A DNA stretch of 64,000 bases from Novosphingobium aquimarinum (GTDB lineage Bacteria > Pseudomonadota > Alphaproteobacteria > Sphingomonadales > Sphingomonadaceae), in NCBI RefSeq assembly GCF_009746585.1, contig NZ_WRPO01000009.1:1-64000 (forward strand), in the 5' to 3' direction. Within the stretch, counting starts at the first letter, position 1, and each line of letters begins with the position of its first letter. Under the pieces are notes generated by a model. The model made no database searches, had not been told where the DNA came from, and was given only the letters and a program-made list of their open reading frames with translations. Positions 34,335 through 45,279 of this stretch are shown in pieces. A program made the translations under genes and the position numbers.

Positions 34335-35372
34335 CTATTCGGCCGCCTCCAGTTTCGCGCATCCTGCCGGCATGCGCGACGCTTCGACGTCCGCACGCGT
34401 TTCACTCACCGCCATGGCGCGCATGCCGAGGCGGGCGAGCATGGCACTGTCCACATCGTCGCCGGCATTGGGCGCAGTCAAAAGCTTGTCGCCGGTGAAA
34501 ATCGAATTCGCGCCGGCCAGGAAACACATCGCCTGGGTCATTTCCGACATGCTTTCGCGGCCCGCCGACAAGCGCACCATCGAATGCGGCATCGTGATCC
34601 GGGCGACGGCGACGGTGCGCACGAATTCGATCTCATCGATTTTGGCGAGGGGCGTGTCGGCGAGCATGTCGCCCAGCACCGTGCCCTTCACCGGCACCAG
34701 CGCGTTGACCGGAACCGATTGCGGATGGTCGGGCAAGGTCGCCAGAGTGTGCACGAAGCCTACGCGATCCTCGCGCGTCTCGCCCATGCCGACGATGCCG
34801 CCCGAACACACGTTGATCCCCGCGCGGCGCACTTCGCCCAGCGTATCGAGCCGGTCTTCCATGGTGCGCGTGGTGATCACTTCGCCATAGCGCTCGGGCG
34901 AGGTGTCGATGTTGTGATTGTAGTAATCGAGGCCGGCCTCGGCGAGCATGTCCGCCTGTTTCGGCGTGAGCATGCCCAGCGTCATGCAGGTTTCCATGCC
35001 CATCTCGCGCACGCCCTTCACCATTTCGATGATGGCAGGCATGTCGCGGTCCTTGGGATTGCGCCACGCGGCGCCCATGCAGAACCGGGTCGAGCCCTGG
35101 TCGGCGGCTTGCGCGGCGCGTTGCAGCACTTCCTGCACGCCCAGCAGCTTGGTCGCCTTGACGCCGCTATCGGCATGGACCGACTGCGAGCAATAGCCGC
35201 AATCCTCGGCGCATCCGCCGGTCTTGATCGAAAGCAGCGTCGAGAGCTGCACTTCATCCGGCGCGAAATGGGCGCGATGCACTTCGGCCGCACGAAACAG
35301 CAGTTCGGTGAACGGCAGGTCGAACAGTTCGGCGATTTCCTCGCGAGTCCAATCGGTACGGGGTTCGGCCAA
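34335..35372 (-). CDS. bioB: Biotin synthase
   Basis: 345 residues of the radical-SAM enzyme that inserts sulfur into dethiobiotin. The [13 protein letters not shown] segment holds the CxxxCxxC cluster ligands, and [11 protein letters not shown] and [10 protein letters not shown] are conserved BioB blocks. The start is TTG 35372: GGAGGG ends 8 bases before it, and the stop of the upstream sulfhydrylase gene is 1 base away. In-frame sequence further upstream overlaps that gene and is not BioB-like. No other bio genes are in the window; placement among propionyl-CoA genes fits the biotin need of PccA. Confidence 0.94.
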   Translation of the reverse strand: MAEPRTDWTREEIAELFDLPFTELLFRAAEVHRAHFAPDEVQLSTLLSIKTGGCAEDCGYCSQSVHADSGVKATKLLGVQEVLQRAAQAADQGSTRFCMGAAWRNPKDRDMPAIIEMVKGVREMGMETCMTLGMLTPKQADMLAEAGLDYYNHNIDTSPERYGEVITTRTMEDRLDTLGEVRRAGINVCSGGIVGMGETREDRVGFVHTLATLPDHPQSVPVNALVPVKGTVLGDMLADTPLAKIDEIEFVRTVAVARITMPHSMVRLSAGRESMSEMTQAMCFLAGANSIFTGDKLLTAPNAGDDVDSAMLARLGMRAMAVSETRADVEASRMPAGCAKLEAAE

Positions 35373-35373
35373 A

Positions 35374-36657
35374 TCAGATTCCCTCCAGCGCCTGCGCGAG
35401 ATCGGCAATGATATCGTCGATGTGTTCGATGCCGACCGAAACGCGCACCACGTCGGGCCCGGCTCCGGCATCGACCAGTTCGGCCTCCTCGAGCTGGCTG
35501 TGCGTCGTCGAGGCGGGATGAATGATGAGCGAGCGGGTATCGCCGATGTTCGCCAGATGGCTGAACAGCTTGACCGTCTCAACCAGTTTCACGCCCGCAT
35601 CGTAGCCATCCTTGAGCCCGAAGGTGAAGACCGCGCCGCCTTTCCCGTCGAGGTACTGCTTGGCCAGTGCATGATAAGGATCGTCTTCGAGGCCCGCATA
35701 GGAGACCCAGGCGATCTTGGGATGGTGCTTGAGCCAGTTCGCAAGCATGGCCGCGTTATGGCAATGCCGCTCCATCCGCAGCGACAGCGTCTCCATCCCG
35801 GTCAGCGCGAGGAAGGCGTTGAACGGCGCCATCGCGGGGCCGAAATCGCGCAGACCCAGCACCCGGCAGCCAACGATGAACGAGATCGGGCCGACCGGTT
35901 TGAGCGCCTCGTTCAGCACCAGGCCGTGATAGGACGGATTGGGCTGGGTCAGGCTCGGGAATTTGTCGCTCGTGCCCCAGTCGAAATTGCCGGAATCGAC
36001 GATCAGGCCGCCAATCGCATTGCCGTGCCCGTTGAGAAACTTGGTCGCGGAATGCACGACAATATCCGCGCCGTGTTCGATCGGCCGGCACAGCATCGGC
36101 GTTGCCATCGTATTGTCGACGATCAGCGGAACGCCGGCCTCATGGGCCACTTGGGCAATGGCGGCGATGTCGGTGACGATGCCGCCGGGGTTCGCCAAGC
36201 TCTCGATGAAGACGCAGCGCGTCTTGTCGTCGATCGCGGCCGCGACCGCGGCCGGATCGCCGGCATCGACGAAGCGCCCTTCCCAACCGAACTTGCTGAT
36301 CGCATTGCCGATCTGATTGAGCGAACCGCCATAGAGCCGGCGCGCGGCGACGATGTTGCAGCCCGCCTCCATCAGCGTGTAGAAGGCGAGAAATTGCGCC
36401 GCGTGCCCGGAAGACACGGCCAGCGCGCCCACGCCGCCTTCCATCGCGGCGATCTTGCCTTCGAGCGCTTCGTTGGTGGGGTTCATAATCCGGGTGTAGA
36501 TATTCCCGAATTCTTCCAGCCCGAAGAGCCGCGCCGCGTGACTGGCGTCGTCGAAGGCGTAGCCGGCGGTCTGGTAGATCGGCGTGATCCGCGCCTTCGT
36601 CGTCGGATCAGGCTGCGTGCCGGCATGAACCGTGAGCGTTTCCCGCTTATGCGTCAT
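35374..36657 (-). CDS. metY: O-acetylhomoserine aminocarboxypropyltransferase (sulfhydrylase)
   Basis: 427 residues of the Cys/Met-metabolism PLP family. [24 protein letters not shown] and the PLP lysine in [12 protein letters not shown] are diagnostic. The long ~425-residue form with [19 protein letters not shown] is the MetY/OAH-sulfhydrylase branch, making homocysteine from O-acetylhomoserine and sulfide. ATG 36657 has AGGGGAG about 8 bases upstream. It sits 47 bases after the mutase gene and is nearly fused to bioB. Its presence inside a propionate cluster is unusual; both homocysteine production and the B12 mutase touch B12/methionine physiology, but the link is speculative. Confidence 0.92.
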   Translation of the reverse strand: MTHKRETLTVHAGTQPDPTTKARITPIYQTAGYAFDDASHAARLFGLEEFGNIYTRIMNPTNEALEGKIAAMEGGVGALAVSSGHAAQFLAFYTLMEAGCNIVAARRLYGGSLNQIGNAISKFGWEGRFVDAGDPAAVAAAIDDKTRCVFIESLANPGGIVTDIAAIAQVAHEAGVPLIVDNTMATPMLCRPIEHGADIVVHSATKFLNGHGNAIGGLIVDSGNFDWGTSDKFPSLTQPNPSYHGLVLNEALKPVGPISFIVGCRVLGLRDFGPAMAPFNAFLALTGMETLSLRMERHCHNAAMLANWLKHHPKIAWVSYAGLEDDPYHALAKQYLDGKGGAVFTFGLKDGYDAGVKLVETVKLFSHLANIGDTRSLIIHPASTTHSQLEEAELVDAGAGPDVVRVSVGIEHIDDIIADLAQALEGI

Positions 36658-36704
36658 GACCTGCTTCTCCCCTCGACTTTGCCGGAACCGTCCACTGCCA
36701 ACCG

Positions 36705-38843
36705 TTATTCGGCGGCTTCCAGTTCGCTGCCCACCGGCGGCATGTTGTGGCCGAGCAGGCGGAGCACGTCGGCGGCACATTCGACCACGTTCGAGCCCGG
36801 TCCGTAGATGCCCTGGACACCGGCATTCTTGAGGAATTCGTAGTCCGAGGCAGGGATCACGCCGCCCGCCACGACCTTGATGTCGCTGCGACCGGCATCG
36901 CGCAGCAGGCCGATCAGTTCGGGGATAAGCGTCTTGTGTCCGGCGGCAAGCGAGCTCGCACCGATCGCATCGACATCGGCTTCAAGCGCCATGTCGCATG
37001 CTTCCTTGGGCGTCTGGAACAAGGGGCCCGTTACAACATCGAAACCCATGTCGCCGAAGGCCGACGCGATGACATTCGCACCGCGATCGTGCCCGTCCTG
37101 GCCCATCTTGGCGACAAACATCTTCGGGGCGCGTCCGAGCCGGCGCGACACCGCCTCGACGCCATCGAGCACCTGCTGGTACCGGTCATCGCCTTCATAA
37201 GCCGCACCATAGATGCCCTTGACCGGACGCGGCATCGTGCAGTGGCGACCGAACACGCTTTCCATCGCGTCGGAGATTTCGCCGAGTGACGCGCGCTCGC
37301 GCGCGGCATCGACCGCCAGCGCCAGCAGGTTGCCATCGCCCGCCGCGCCATCGGCCAGGGCCTTCAAGGCGGCCTTGCACTTGGCCTCGTCGCGAGACTC
37401 GCGCATCGTCTTCAGACGCGCGATCTGCGCTTCGCGAACCTTGTGATTATCGACCGCGAGCGTCTCGATCGGATCTTCCTGATCCTTGCGGTACTTGTTG
37501 ACGCCGACGATCACGTCGAGGCCCTTATCGACGCGCGCCTGACGCGCGGCGGCGGCTTCCTCGATCATCGCCTTGGGCCAGCCGGCCGCGACAGCCTTGG
37601 CCATGCCGCCTTCGGATTCGACCCGCTCGATGATCTCCCAGGCCTTGTCGACGAGCTCCTGCGTCAGCGCTTCGACATAATACGAGCCGCCCAGGGGATC
37701 GACGACATTGGTCATGCCGGTCTCTTCCTGGATCACGATCTGGGTGTTGCGCGCGATGCGGGCCGAGAAATCCGTCGGCAGCGCAATCGCTTCGTCGAGC
37801 GCGTTGGTGTGCAGAGACTGGGTGCCGCCCAGCATCGCCGCCATCGCCTCGATCGTGGTGCGCATGACGTTGTTGTAGGGATCCTGCTCCTGCAGCGAGA
37901 CGCCCGAGGTCTGGCAGTGCGTGCGCAGCATCTTGGATCGCTCCGACTTCGCGCCGAGCTGGGTCATGGCGCGGTGCCACAAGGTGCGCGCGGCGCGCAG
38001 CTTGGCGATCTCCATGAAGAAGTTCATGCCGATCGCGAAGAAGAACGAGAGGCGGCCCGCGAACTTGTCGATGTCGAGGCCCGAGGCCACGCCGTACTTC
38101 ACGTATTCCATGCCATCGGCAATGGTGAAGGCCAGTTCCTGGACCTGCGTCGCGCCGGCTTCCTGCATGTGATAGCCGGAGATCGAGATCGAATTGAACT
38201 TGGGCATGTGGTCGGCGGTGTAGCCGAAGATGTCCGAGATGATCCGCATGCTCGGCTCGGGCGGGTAGATGTAGGTGTTGCGGACCATGAACTCCTTGAG
38301 GATGTCGTTCTGGATGGTCCCGGTCAGCTTGTCGGGCGAGACGCCCTGCTCTTCGGCGGCGATGATGTAGAACGCGAGGCACGGGATCACCGCGCCATTC
38401 ATCGTCATCGAGACCGACATCTCGTCCAGCGGGATGCCGTCGAACAGGATCTTCATGTCCTCGACGCTGTCGATCGCGACGCCCGCCATGCCGACATCGC
38501 CGACCACGCGTGGGTGGTCGCTGTCATAACCACGGTGCGTGGCAAGGTCGAAAGCAACCGACAGGCCCTTTTGGCCCGCCGCGAGGTTGCGGCGATAGAA
38601 CGCGTTCGATTCCTCGGCGGTCGAGAAACCGGCATATTGGCGAACCGTCCAGGGGCGGCCGGCGTACATCGAAGCCTTCACGCCGCGCGTGAACGGTGCG
38701 AAGCCGGGGAGGCCCGGATCAGTCTCGACGTCCTCGGCGGTATAGAGCGGCTTGACAGCGATGCCTTCGGGCGTTTCCCAGGTCAGGTCGCGGCCTTTGA
38801 CCTCTTTGTCGGCAAGCGCCTTCCAGTCGTTGATGTCGGCCAT
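36705..38843 (-). CDS. scpA: Methylmalonyl-CoA mutase (B12-dependent, single chain)
   Basis: 712 residues, the size of the catalytic large subunit. A TIM-barrel substrate domain ([18 protein letters not shown]..., [17 protein letters not shown] segment) precedes a C-terminal cobalamin-binding domain with GQDGHDRG (DxHxxG), GASSLAAGH (SxL) and VAGGVI (GG). It isomerises methylmalonyl-CoA to succinyl-CoA, the last step of propionyl-CoA assimilation. ATG 38843 (MADINDWK) is preferred over an ATG five codons upstream. It lies 49 bases downstream of the epimerase, which leaves no room for a B12 riboswitch. Confidence 0.96.
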   Translation of the reverse strand: MADINDWKALADKEVKGRDLTWETPEGIAVKPLYTAEDVETDPGLPGFAPFTRGVKASMYAGRPWTVRQYAGFSTAEESNAFYRRNLAAGQKGLSVAFDLATHRGYDSDHPRVVGDVGMAGVAIDSVEDMKILFDGIPLDEMSVSMTMNGAVIPCLAFYIIAAEEQGVSPDKLTGTIQNDILKEFMVRNTYIYPPEPSMRIISDIFGYTADHMPKFNSISISGYHMQEAGATQVQELAFTIADGMEYVKYGVASGLDIDKFAGRLSFFFAIGMNFFMEIAKLRAARTLWHRAMTQLGAKSERSKMLRTHCQTSGVSLQEQDPYNNVMRTTIEAMAAMLGGTQSLHTNALDEAIALPTDFSARIARNTQIVIQEETGMTNVVDPLGGSYYVEALTQELVDKAWEIIERVESEGGMAKAVAAGWPKAMIEEAAAARQARVDKGLDVIVGVNKYRKDQEDPIETLAVDNHKVREAQIARLKTMRESRDEAKCKAALKALADGAAGDGNLLALAVDAARERASLGEISDAMESVFGRHCTMPRPVKGIYGAAYEGDDRYQQVLDGVEAVSRRLGRAPKMFVAKMGQDGHDRGANVIASAFGDMGFDVVTGPLFQTPKEACDMALEADVDAIGASSLAAGHKTLIPELIGLLRDAGRSDIKVVAGGVIPASDYEFLKNAGVQGIYGPGSNVVECAADVLRLLGHNMPPVGSELEAAE

Positions 38844-38892
38844 AATCGCGTTCCTCAAATCCTGTTGCCGCCGTCCATCGGGGCCGCGTTAT

Positions 38893-39330
38893 TCAGTGCG
38901 CCTCTTTCGGCGTTTCCATGATCTCCGTGAGCTGTCCGCCCATGTCCTTCGGGTGGACGAAGATGATCATCGTTCCGTGCGCGCCGATGCGCGGTTCGCC
39001 CAGCACGCGCTTGCCCTGGCTTTCGAACCAGGCCTTCGCCTCGTGAATGTCCGGCACTTCATAGCAGATGTGGTGCTGGCCCCCGAGGGGGTTCTTCTCC
39101 AGCCACTTGCTCACCGCCGAGTCCGGCTCGGTCGGCTGCAACAGTTCGATTTGCGTGCCCGCCGTCCCGTTCTCGCCCGGCGTATTGACGAAGCAGACGC
39201 GCACCTTCTGGCTATCGAGCACGAAAGGCTCGGTCACGTCGGTTGCGCCCATCACGTCCTTGTAAAAGGCAATGCTGGCATCGAGATCGGGCGTCGCAAC
39301 GCCGATATGGTTCATCCGGCCCAGCTTCAC
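38893..39330 (-). CDS. mce: Methylmalonyl-CoA epimerase
   Basis: 145 residues of the VOC (glyoxalase-like) superfamily. Metal ligands are H8 in MNHIGVATP, E in TQIELLQP, H in GQHHICYEV and E in LTEIMET. It interconverts the 2S and 2R isomers between carboxylase and mutase. GTG 39330 (MKLGRMNH) is the preferred start, 2 bases after the thiolase stop; ATG 39315 five codons later is an alternative without a better ribosome site. Confidence 0.93.
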   Translation of the reverse strand: MKLGRMNHIGVATPDLDASIAFYKDVMGATDVTEPFVLDSQKVRVCFVNTPGENGTAGTQIELLQPTEPDSAVSKWLEKNPLGGQHHICYEVPDIHEAKAWFESQGKRVLGEPRIGAHGTMIIFVHPKDMGGQLTEIMETPKEAH

Positions 39331-39332
39331 GG

Positions 39333-40517
39333 TTAGGCTGCCACGTTCTCGATGATCATGGCGATGCCCTGCCCGCCACCGATGCACATGGTGATGAGGC
39401 CGTATTTGCCGCCCGTGCGCTTCAACTCGTACATGCACTTGATGGTGAGCATGCAGCCGGTGGCGCCGACCGGATGGCCGATCGAGACACCCGAACCGTT
39501 CGGGTTCACCTTGGCTTCGTCGAAACCCAGGCACTTGGCGACGGCGGCGGCCTGCGCGGCGAAAGCCTCGTTGCTCTCGATCACGTCGATCTGGTCGAGC
39601 GACATTCCGGCGCGTTCCAGCGCGATCGGGACCGCCTTGATCGGCCCTTCGCCCATGTAGTCGGGCTCGACGCCGGCATGGCCCCAGGCGACGATCTTTG
39701 CCATCGGCTTCAACCCGCGCTCCTCGACTTCAGCACCCGTCGCCAGCACGACCATCGCCGCGCCGTCGTTGATGCCGCTGGCATTGCCTGCGGTGACCGA
39801 TCCGTCCTTCTTGAAGGCGGCGCGCATCTTGCCGAGCACCTCCATCGTGGTGTCGGCCTTGACGTGTTCGTCGGTGTCGAAAACGGTCACGCCCTTGCGG
39901 GTCTTGATCTCGACGGGAACGATCTGGTCCTTGAAGCGGCCTTCCGCGATCGCGGTGGACGCGCGCTGATGGCTGGTGACCGACAGGGCGTCCATATCTT
40001 CGCGCGTGATTTGATGGCGCTCTGCCATGTTCTCGGCGGTCACACCCATATGGTAGCCGCCGATGGCATCGGAAAGCCCCAACGTCAGCGCGTCTTCCTG
40101 GGTGTTCGCGCCCATCTTCCTGCCCCAGCGCACGCCGTGGTCGTGATAAGGCACGTTCGACATCGATTCCGCACCGCCCGCCAGCGTGATCGAGGCCTCA
40201 CCCAGCTTCATCGCGCGCGCCGCGTTGATGATCGCCTCGACGCCCGAGCCGCATAGCCGATTGAGCGTCAGTGCGGGAGTGTGCAGCGGCACACCGGCTT
40301 CGATGCCGATCACCCGGCTGAGCATTTCGTCGCGCGCACTGGTGGGCATGACCTGCCCGACCACCACGTGCTCGATCGCCTCAGGCTCGACGCCAGCACG
40401 GCTCAGCGCTTCCTTGGCGACGATCGCCCCGAGCTGGCTCGGCATGAACGACTTCAGCGATCCGCCGAAATCTCCGACCGCGGTGCGGGCACCGGCTACG
40501 ATATAGATGTCTTCCAT
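39333..40517 (-). CDS. Acetyl-CoA acetyltransferase / beta-ketothiolase
   Basis: 394 residues of the degradative/biosynthetic thiolase family: active-site nucleophile C in NRLCGSGVEAI, GISGIN-type block GNASGINDGAAM, NPNGSGVSIGHPVGATG, and catalytic second Cys in MCIGGGQG. It condenses or cleaves acyl-CoA and acetyl-CoA. Position between pccB and the epimerase suggests cleavage of odd-chain or branched 3-ketoacyl-CoA to deliver propionyl-CoA, as in BktB/PhaA-like enzymes. ATG 40517 (MEDIYIVAG) is used, 20 bases after pccB. Confidence 0.92.
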   Translation of the reverse strand: MEDIYIVAGARTAVGDFGGSLKSFMPSQLGAIVAKEALSRAGVEPEAIEHVVVGQVMPTSARDEMLSRVIGIEAGVPLHTPALTLNRLCGSGVEAIINAARAMKLGEASITLAGGAESMSNVPYHDHGVRWGRKMGANTQEDALTLGLSDAIGGYHMGVTAENMAERHQITREDMDALSVTSHQRASTAIAEGRFKDQIVPVEIKTRKGVTVFDTDEHVKADTTMEVLGKMRAAFKKDGSVTAGNASGINDGAAMVVLATGAEVEERGLKPMAKIVAWGHAGVEPDYMGEGPIKAVPIALERAGMSLDQIDVIESNEAFAAQAAAVAKCLGFDEAKVNPNGSGVSIGHPVGATGCMLTIKCMYELKRTGGKYGLITMCIGGGQGIAMIIENVAA

Positions 40518-40537
40518 CTGAGGTCCTTCCACCGCGT

Positions 40538-42067
40538 TTACAGCGGGATGTTGTCGTGCTTCTTCCAAGGATTCTCGAGCGACTTGTTGCGCAGCTTGCG
40601 CAGGCCGAGGGCAATGCGACGGCGCGTCGAATGGGGATAGATCACCTGGTCGATATAACCGCGACTCGCGGCGACGAACGGATTGGCGAAGCGATCCTCG
40701 TATTCCTTGGTCTTCTCGGCGATGCCTTCTTCGGAAAGCCCGCGAAAAATGATCTCGACTGCGCCCTTGGCCCCCATCACCGCGATTTCGGCGGTCGGCC
40801 AGGCATAGTTGAGGTCTCCGCGCAGATGCTTGGGCGCCATGACGTCGTAAGCGCCGCCATAGGCCTTGCGCGTGATGACGGTAATCTTGGGCACGGTCGC
40901 CTCGGCATAAGCGAACAGCAGCTTGGCGCCATGCTTGATGATGCCCTTGTGCTCCTGATCGGTACCAGGGAGGAAGCCGGGCACGTCGACGAAGGTGACG
41001 ATCGGGATGTTGAACGCGTCGCAGAACCGAACGAAGCGCGCCGCCTTGCGCGAGGAATCGATGTCGAGAACCCCCGCCAGCACCATCGGCTGATTGGCGA
41101 CGATGCCGACGGTACGGCCTTCCACGCGCCCGAAACCGATTATGATGTTGGCCGCGAAGGTCGGCTGGAGTTCGAAAAAGTCCCCCTCGTCGACGATCTT
41201 ACGGATGACCTCGTGCATATCGTAAGGTTGACTGGCACTCGGCGGGATGATCGTGTCGAGGCTATCCTCGAGCCGGTCCCAGGGATCGGCACAAGGCCGT
41301 TCGGGGACGTCTTCGCGGTTCGAAAGCGGGAGGTAGTCGACGAAATCGCGCGCGGCGAGCAGTGCCTCGATGTCGTTCTCGAGAGCCAGGTCGGAGACGC
41401 TGGTCTTGCTCGAATGCGTGATCGCGCCGCCCAACTCTTCCTGCGTCACGACCTCGTTGGTCACCGTCTTCACCACGTCGGGGCCGGTGACGAACATGTA
41501 CGAGCTGTCCTTCACCATGAAGATGAAGTCAGTCATCGCCGGCGAGTACACTGCGCCGCCCGCGCAAGGCCCCATGATCAGCGAAAGCTGCGGCACCACG
41601 CCCGAGGCGAGCACATTGCGCTGGAAGATCTCGGCATAGCCGCCGAGCGCGTCGACGCCTTCCTGGATGCGCGCACCGCCCGAATCGTTGAGCCCGATCA
41701 CCGGCGCGCCGACCTTCATCGCCGCGTCCATGATCTTGCAGATCTTCATCGCATGGGTCTTGGAGACCGCGCCACCGAAGACCGTGAAGTCTTGCGAATA
41801 GACGTAGACAAGCCGACCGTTGATCGTGCCCGATCCGACGACGACACCGTCGCCGGGGATCTTCTCCTGATCGCTCATGCCGAAATCGACGCAAGTATGT
41901 TCGACGTAGGCATCGACCTCCTCGAAGCTGCCTTCGTCGAGCAACACTTCAAGCCGTTCACGGGCGGTAAGCTTACCCTTTGCATGCTGTGCGTCGATCC
42001 GGCGCTGGCCGCCGCCGAGCTTCGCGCCAGCCCGGCGCTTCTCCATTTCCGCGATGTTGGCTGACAT
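40538..42067 (-). CDS. pccB: Propionyl-CoA carboxylase beta subunit
   Basis: 509 residues, a carboxyltransferase with two crotonase-like halves. [40 protein letters not shown] opens it, with [31 protein letters not shown] and [16 protein letters not shown] typical of PccB. It transfers the carboxyl group from carboxybiotin on PccA to propionyl-CoA. First gene of the leftward propionate cluster, separated from pccA by six kilobases of pathway genes. A near-perfect palindrome 79 bases upstream may be its operator. Confidence 0.95.
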   Translation of the reverse strand: MSANIAEMEKRRAGAKLGGGQRRIDAQHAKGKLTARERLEVLLDEGSFEEVDAYVEHTCVDFGMSDQEKIPGDGVVVGSGTINGRLVYVYSQDFTVFGGAVSKTHAMKICKIMDAAMKVGAPVIGLNDSGGARIQEGVDALGGYAEIFQRNVLASGVVPQLSLIMGPCAGGAVYSPAMTDFIFMVKDSSYMFVTGPDVVKTVTNEVVTQEELGGAITHSSKTSVSDLALENDIEALLAARDFVDYLPLSNREDVPERPCADPWDRLEDSLDTIIPPSASQPYDMHEVIRKIVDEGDFFELQPTFAANIIIGFGRVEGRTVGIVANQPMVLAGVLDIDSSRKAARFVRFCDAFNIPIVTFVDVPGFLPGTDQEHKGIIKHGAKLLFAYAEATVPKITVITRKAYGGAYDVMAPKHLRGDLNYAWPTAEIAVMGAKGAVEIIFRGLSEEGIAEKTKEYEDRFANPFVAASRGYIDQVIYPHSTRRRIALGLRKLRNKSLENPWKKHDNIPL

Positions 42068-42146
42068 TCCCGATCCTCTTTGGGCCCTGCGGCATCCGAT
42101 TAACGTGGCAATGCCTAAGGCATTTGAAGCCCGCCGCGTCAATAGT

Positions 42147-42164
42147 TTTAATCGCGCGGTTAAA
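42147..42164. promoter_or_regulatory. Imperfect 18-bp palindrome upstream of pccB, candidate operator
   Basis: TTTAATCGCGCGGTTAAA reads the same on both strands at 16 of 18 positions. A TTGACG (-35-like, minus strand 42142-42137) begins 4 bases downstream of it toward pccB; the -10 is not clear. Size and A/T-flanked GC core fit a TetR-type or similar dimer site controlling the propionyl-CoA cluster. The regulator is not in the window. Confidence 0.5.
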
Positions 42165-42225
42165 TAACCAATCCCCAGAATTCAGGGGTTCACGGCATCT
42201 CGACCAAGCTTAGAAAAACACCGCT

Positions 42226-43572
42226 TCACTTCAGCAACACGAGTTCCTCGGCCATCGTCGGGTGGATCGCGACGGTCGCGTCGAAATCGGCCTTGGTCAA
42301 CCCCGCCTTCACTGCGACAGCTGCGGCCTGCATGATCTCGGGTGCGTCCGGTCCGATCATGTGTATCCCCACGACGCGGCCCGTATTGCCGTCGCAGACC
42401 ATCTTGTAGAGCGAGCGCTCGTTACGGCCGGCCACGACGTGCTTCATGGCGCGAAAATCGCTCTCGTAGACTTTGACTGAACCCAGCTTGTTGCGGGCCT
42501 CGCTCTCGGTCATGCCGACGGCCGCGATCGGCGGGTGGCTGAACACTGCCGAAGGAATGCAGCCGTAGTCCACAGTGGAGGGATTGTCCCCGAACACGGT
42601 CTCGGCAAAGGCCTGCCCCTCACGGATCGCCACCGGGGTGAGTTGGACGCGATTGGTGACGTCGCCGATGGCGTAGATGTGATCGACACTGCTCTTCGAG
42701 CTATCGTCGACACGAATGGCGCCCTTGTCGTCGAGTTCGACGCCTGCCGCTTCGAGGCCGAGGCCTTCGACATTCGGCACCCGGCCAGTGGCGAACAGCA
42801 CGCAATCGACATCGAGCGGATCGTGATTGGTCATCTCGACCCGCAGGCAACCCTCGTCGGTGCGTTCGATGCCACGGAAATCGGCGTTGAAGCGGAACTG
42901 GATGCCCTTGGTGAGCGAGATCTGCAGCAATCGGTCGCGCAGCGATTCGTCATAGCCGCGCAGCAACTGGTCCGACCGGTTGATGAGAGTCACCTTGGCA
43001 CCGAACTGATGGAAGATTCCGGCGAACTCGTTGGCAATGTAGCCGGCGCCAGCAATCAACACGCGCTTGGGAATGGCATCGATGTGGAATGCCTCGTTCG
43101 AAGTGATGCCGAGCTCGTGGCCGGGACAGGACGGCACGTGCGGGCGGGCGCCGGTGGCGACCAGGATGTATTTGGCCGTAACGATCTTGCCGCTCGCCAG
43201 CGTGATCTCGTGAGGGCCGGTGATCGTCGCACGCTCGTGGAAGATCTCGACCCCGTTGTTCTCCAGAGTCTGGGTATAGACCCCGTTGAGCCGGTCCACA
43301 TCACCCAGGACATTGTCGCGCAGCTTGATCCAGTCGAACGTACATTCGGGGATGTCCCAGCCGAACTGACGGGCATCGACGAGATCCTCGGCAAAATGCG
43401 CGCCGTAGACCAGCATCTTCTTGGGTACGCAGCCGCGGATCACGCATGTCCCGCCAACCCGGTATTCCTCAGCCACCGCGACCTTGGCGCCGTAAGCGGA
43501 GGAGACGCGCGAAGCCCTGACTCCGCCCGAACCGGCACCGATAGTGAATAGGTCGTAGTCGTATTCGGACAT
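42226..43572 (-). CDS. gor: Glutathione-disulfide reductase
   Basis: 448 residues. FAD-binding start DYDLFTIGAGSGGVRASR, redox disulfide GGTCVIRGCVPKKML, NAD(P)-binding GAGYIANEFAGIF, and C-terminal catalytic His in HPTMAEELV. It reduces GSSG with NADPH in the cytoplasm. ATG 43572 (MSEYDYD) is chosen over an in-frame start 13 codons upstream. Flanked by 158 bases before pccB and 174 bases after pgi. Confidence 0.94.
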   Translation of the reverse strand: MSEYDYDLFTIGAGSGGVRASRVSSAYGAKVAVAEEYRVGGTCVIRGCVPKKMLVYGAHFAEDLVDARQFGWDIPECTFDWIKLRDNVLGDVDRLNGVYTQTLENNGVEIFHERATITGPHEITLASGKIVTAKYILVATGARPHVPSCPGHELGITSNEAFHIDAIPKRVLIAGAGYIANEFAGIFHQFGAKVTLINRSDQLLRGYDESLRDRLLQISLTKGIQFRFNADFRGIERTDEGCLRVEMTNHDPLDVDCVLFATGRVPNVEGLGLEAAGVELDDKGAIRVDDSSKSSVDHIYAIGDVTNRVQLTPVAIREGQAFAETVFGDNPSTVDYGCIPSAVFSHPPIAAVGMTESEARNKLGSVKVYESDFRAMKHVVAGRNERSLYKMVCDGNTGRVVGIHMIGPDAPEIMQAAAVAVKAGLTKADFDATVAIHPTMAEELVLLK

Positions 43573-43746
43573 GATGTCCCCTTTGGTCTGCGGATGTCGG
43601 CGTTCGGGCATATGGGCCTAGCGAGGCGCCATTGCCAAGCCAGTTGCAAGGAAGACTTGCCATTTGGACCACGCGCTTAAAGCCACCGGACCGGCGCAAT
43701 CGCGGTGTCCGCCGGGCGAGTCAGCGGAAAAATTTGACTGCCGTAC

Positions 43747-45279
43747 CTAGACGACGCCGGCTTCCGCCAGGAGCGCCTCGGTCGACGCATCGAACGAGGT
43801 TCCTCCCGCCTCGATCTGCTTGGCGATCGACTTGCCGAGTTCCACGCCGAACTGGTCGAAGGGGTTGATTTCCATCAGTACTGCGTTGGCGAAGGTGCGG
43901 TGCTCGTGGAACGCGATCAGCGCGCCGAAGCTCATCGGAGTCAAGGCATCGAGCAGGATCGTGGCCGAAGGGCGGTCTCCCGGATAGGCGCGCGCCGGAT
44001 CGTCGCTGGCTTGCCCCGCCATCAGCGCCGCGCCTTGGGCGAAGCAATTCGACAGCAGGATGCGGTGATGCTCGGGCGCGAGATCGTCGCCGGGAAGAAT
44101 CGACGCGATGAAGTCGACCGGCACGAGGTTGGTGCCCTGATGGAGTAGCTGGAACACCGCATGCTGCGCATCCGTGCCGACGCCGCCCCAGGTGATCGGC
44201 GCGGTCGGGCCATCGACCGGATCGCCGTCGAACGTCACGGCCTTGCCGTTCGATTCCATCTCGAGCTGCTGAAGATAGTCAGGCAGCAGCGCCAGCCGCT
44301 CGTCGTAAGCGAACACGGCCCGCGTCTGACAGCCGCGCAGGCGGGTATAGTACTGGTCGGCGAAAGCGGCGCGCAGCGGGAGGTTGGCAAGACCATCGGT
44401 ATCGCGAAAATGCCGGTCCATCACCGCCGCGCCTTCGAGCAGCTCGGCAAAATCGGGCCATCCCAGCGCGATCGCTACCGGAAAGCCGATCGAGGACCAT
44501 AGCGAGTAACGCCCACCCACACTCTCGGAAAACGGCAGGACGCGCGTTTCATCGACGCCCCACTCGATTGCCTTTTCGGGCGAGGCGGTGAGCGCGACGA
44601 CCCGCCCATAGGCGTCCGCGACGCCGTTTTCTCGTAGCCACACGATCACGCTTTCGGCGTTGGTCATGGTCTCGATCGTGGTGAAGGTCTTGGACGCCAC
44701 CGCCAGCATCGTCTTGGCCGGATCGCAGGCGGCGAAGGCCTCCTCGAGCGCGCAACCGTCGATGTTCGAAACGACATGGACATCCACGAGGGCCCCGCCG
44801 CCATCGCCGTCGGCCCGCGCCAGCGCGTCGACGGACAGCGCAGGGCCGAGCGCGGAGCCGCCGATGCCGACATGAATGAGATGCGCGATCTCGCCCATCG
44901 CGCCGCCGTGAATCGCTTCGACCATCGCGGCCATGCGGGCATGGTTCTGGTGGGCCTGCGCCACGCTCTCGTCGCGGCCGACGCCGCGCTGCGCGGTATG
45001 CTCGGCCGCGCGTCCCTCCGTCGGGTTGACCACATCGCCGGCGAACAGCGCGGCGCGCCGCTCGGCAAAGCCGGCCGCATCGGCGAGCGCTTCGAACGCT
45101 TCGACGTGCGCCGCATCGAGGTGAGTCTTGGACCAGTCGAAGCGGATGCCCTCACCCTCTTCGAGCTCGAACCGGTCCGACAGCATCGCGAGCCGGTCCC
45201 CCTCAGCGAACAGCTCGCCGAGCGTCGGCTTGGCGAGCGCTTTCAGCCGTTCCCATTGCGCGCTCGTCGAATTGGCCAT
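43747..45279 (-). CDS. pgi: Glucose-6-phosphate isomerase
   Basis: 510 residues. The PGI signatures VGGRYSLWSSIGFP and GGVGTDAQHAVFQLLHQG (catalytic His) are present, with HIGVGGSALGP for substrate phosphate binding. It interconverts glucose-6-P and fructose-6-P. ATG 45279 (MANSTSAQW) is the family start; the open frame continues upstream across the divergent lepB promoter and gene only as antisense sequence. Confidence 0.95.
   Translation of the reverse strand: MANSTSAQWERLKALAKPTLGELFAEGDRLAMLSDRFELEEGEGIRFDWSKTHLDAAHVEAFEALADAAGFAERRAALFAGDVVNPTEGRAAEHTAQRGVGRDESVAQAHQNHARMAAMVEAIHGGAMGEIAHLIHVGIGGSALGPALSVDALARADGDGGGALVDVHVVSNIDGCALEEAFAACDPAKTMLAVASKTFTTIETMTNAESVIVWLRENGVADAYGRVVALTASPEKAIEWGVDETRVLPFSESVGGRYSLWSSIGFPVAIALGWPDFAELLEGAAVMDRHFRDTDGLANLPLRAAFADQYYTRLRGCQTRAVFAYDERLALLPDYLQQLEMESNGKAVTFDGDPVDGPTAPITWGGVGTDAQHAVFQLLHQGTNLVPVDFIASILPGDDLAPEHHRILLSNCFAQGAALMAGQASDDPARAYPGDRPSATILLDALTPMSFGALIAFHEHRTFANAVLMEINPFDQFGVELGKSIAKQIEAGGTSFDASTEALLAEAGVV

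Noticed and set aside
36658..36704. SAM-type riboswitch before metY
   Set aside because: The gap to the upstream mutase gene is only 47 bases and shows no suitable fold.
38844..38892. Cobalamin riboswitch before the B12-dependent mutase
   Set aside because: Only 49 bases separate it from the epimerase gene; too short.
40556..42064. 502-codon rightward reading frame opposite pccB
   Set aside because: Exact antisense shadow of a complete, motif-bearing pccB gene; high-GC codon bias opens the opposite frame. No motifs of its own.
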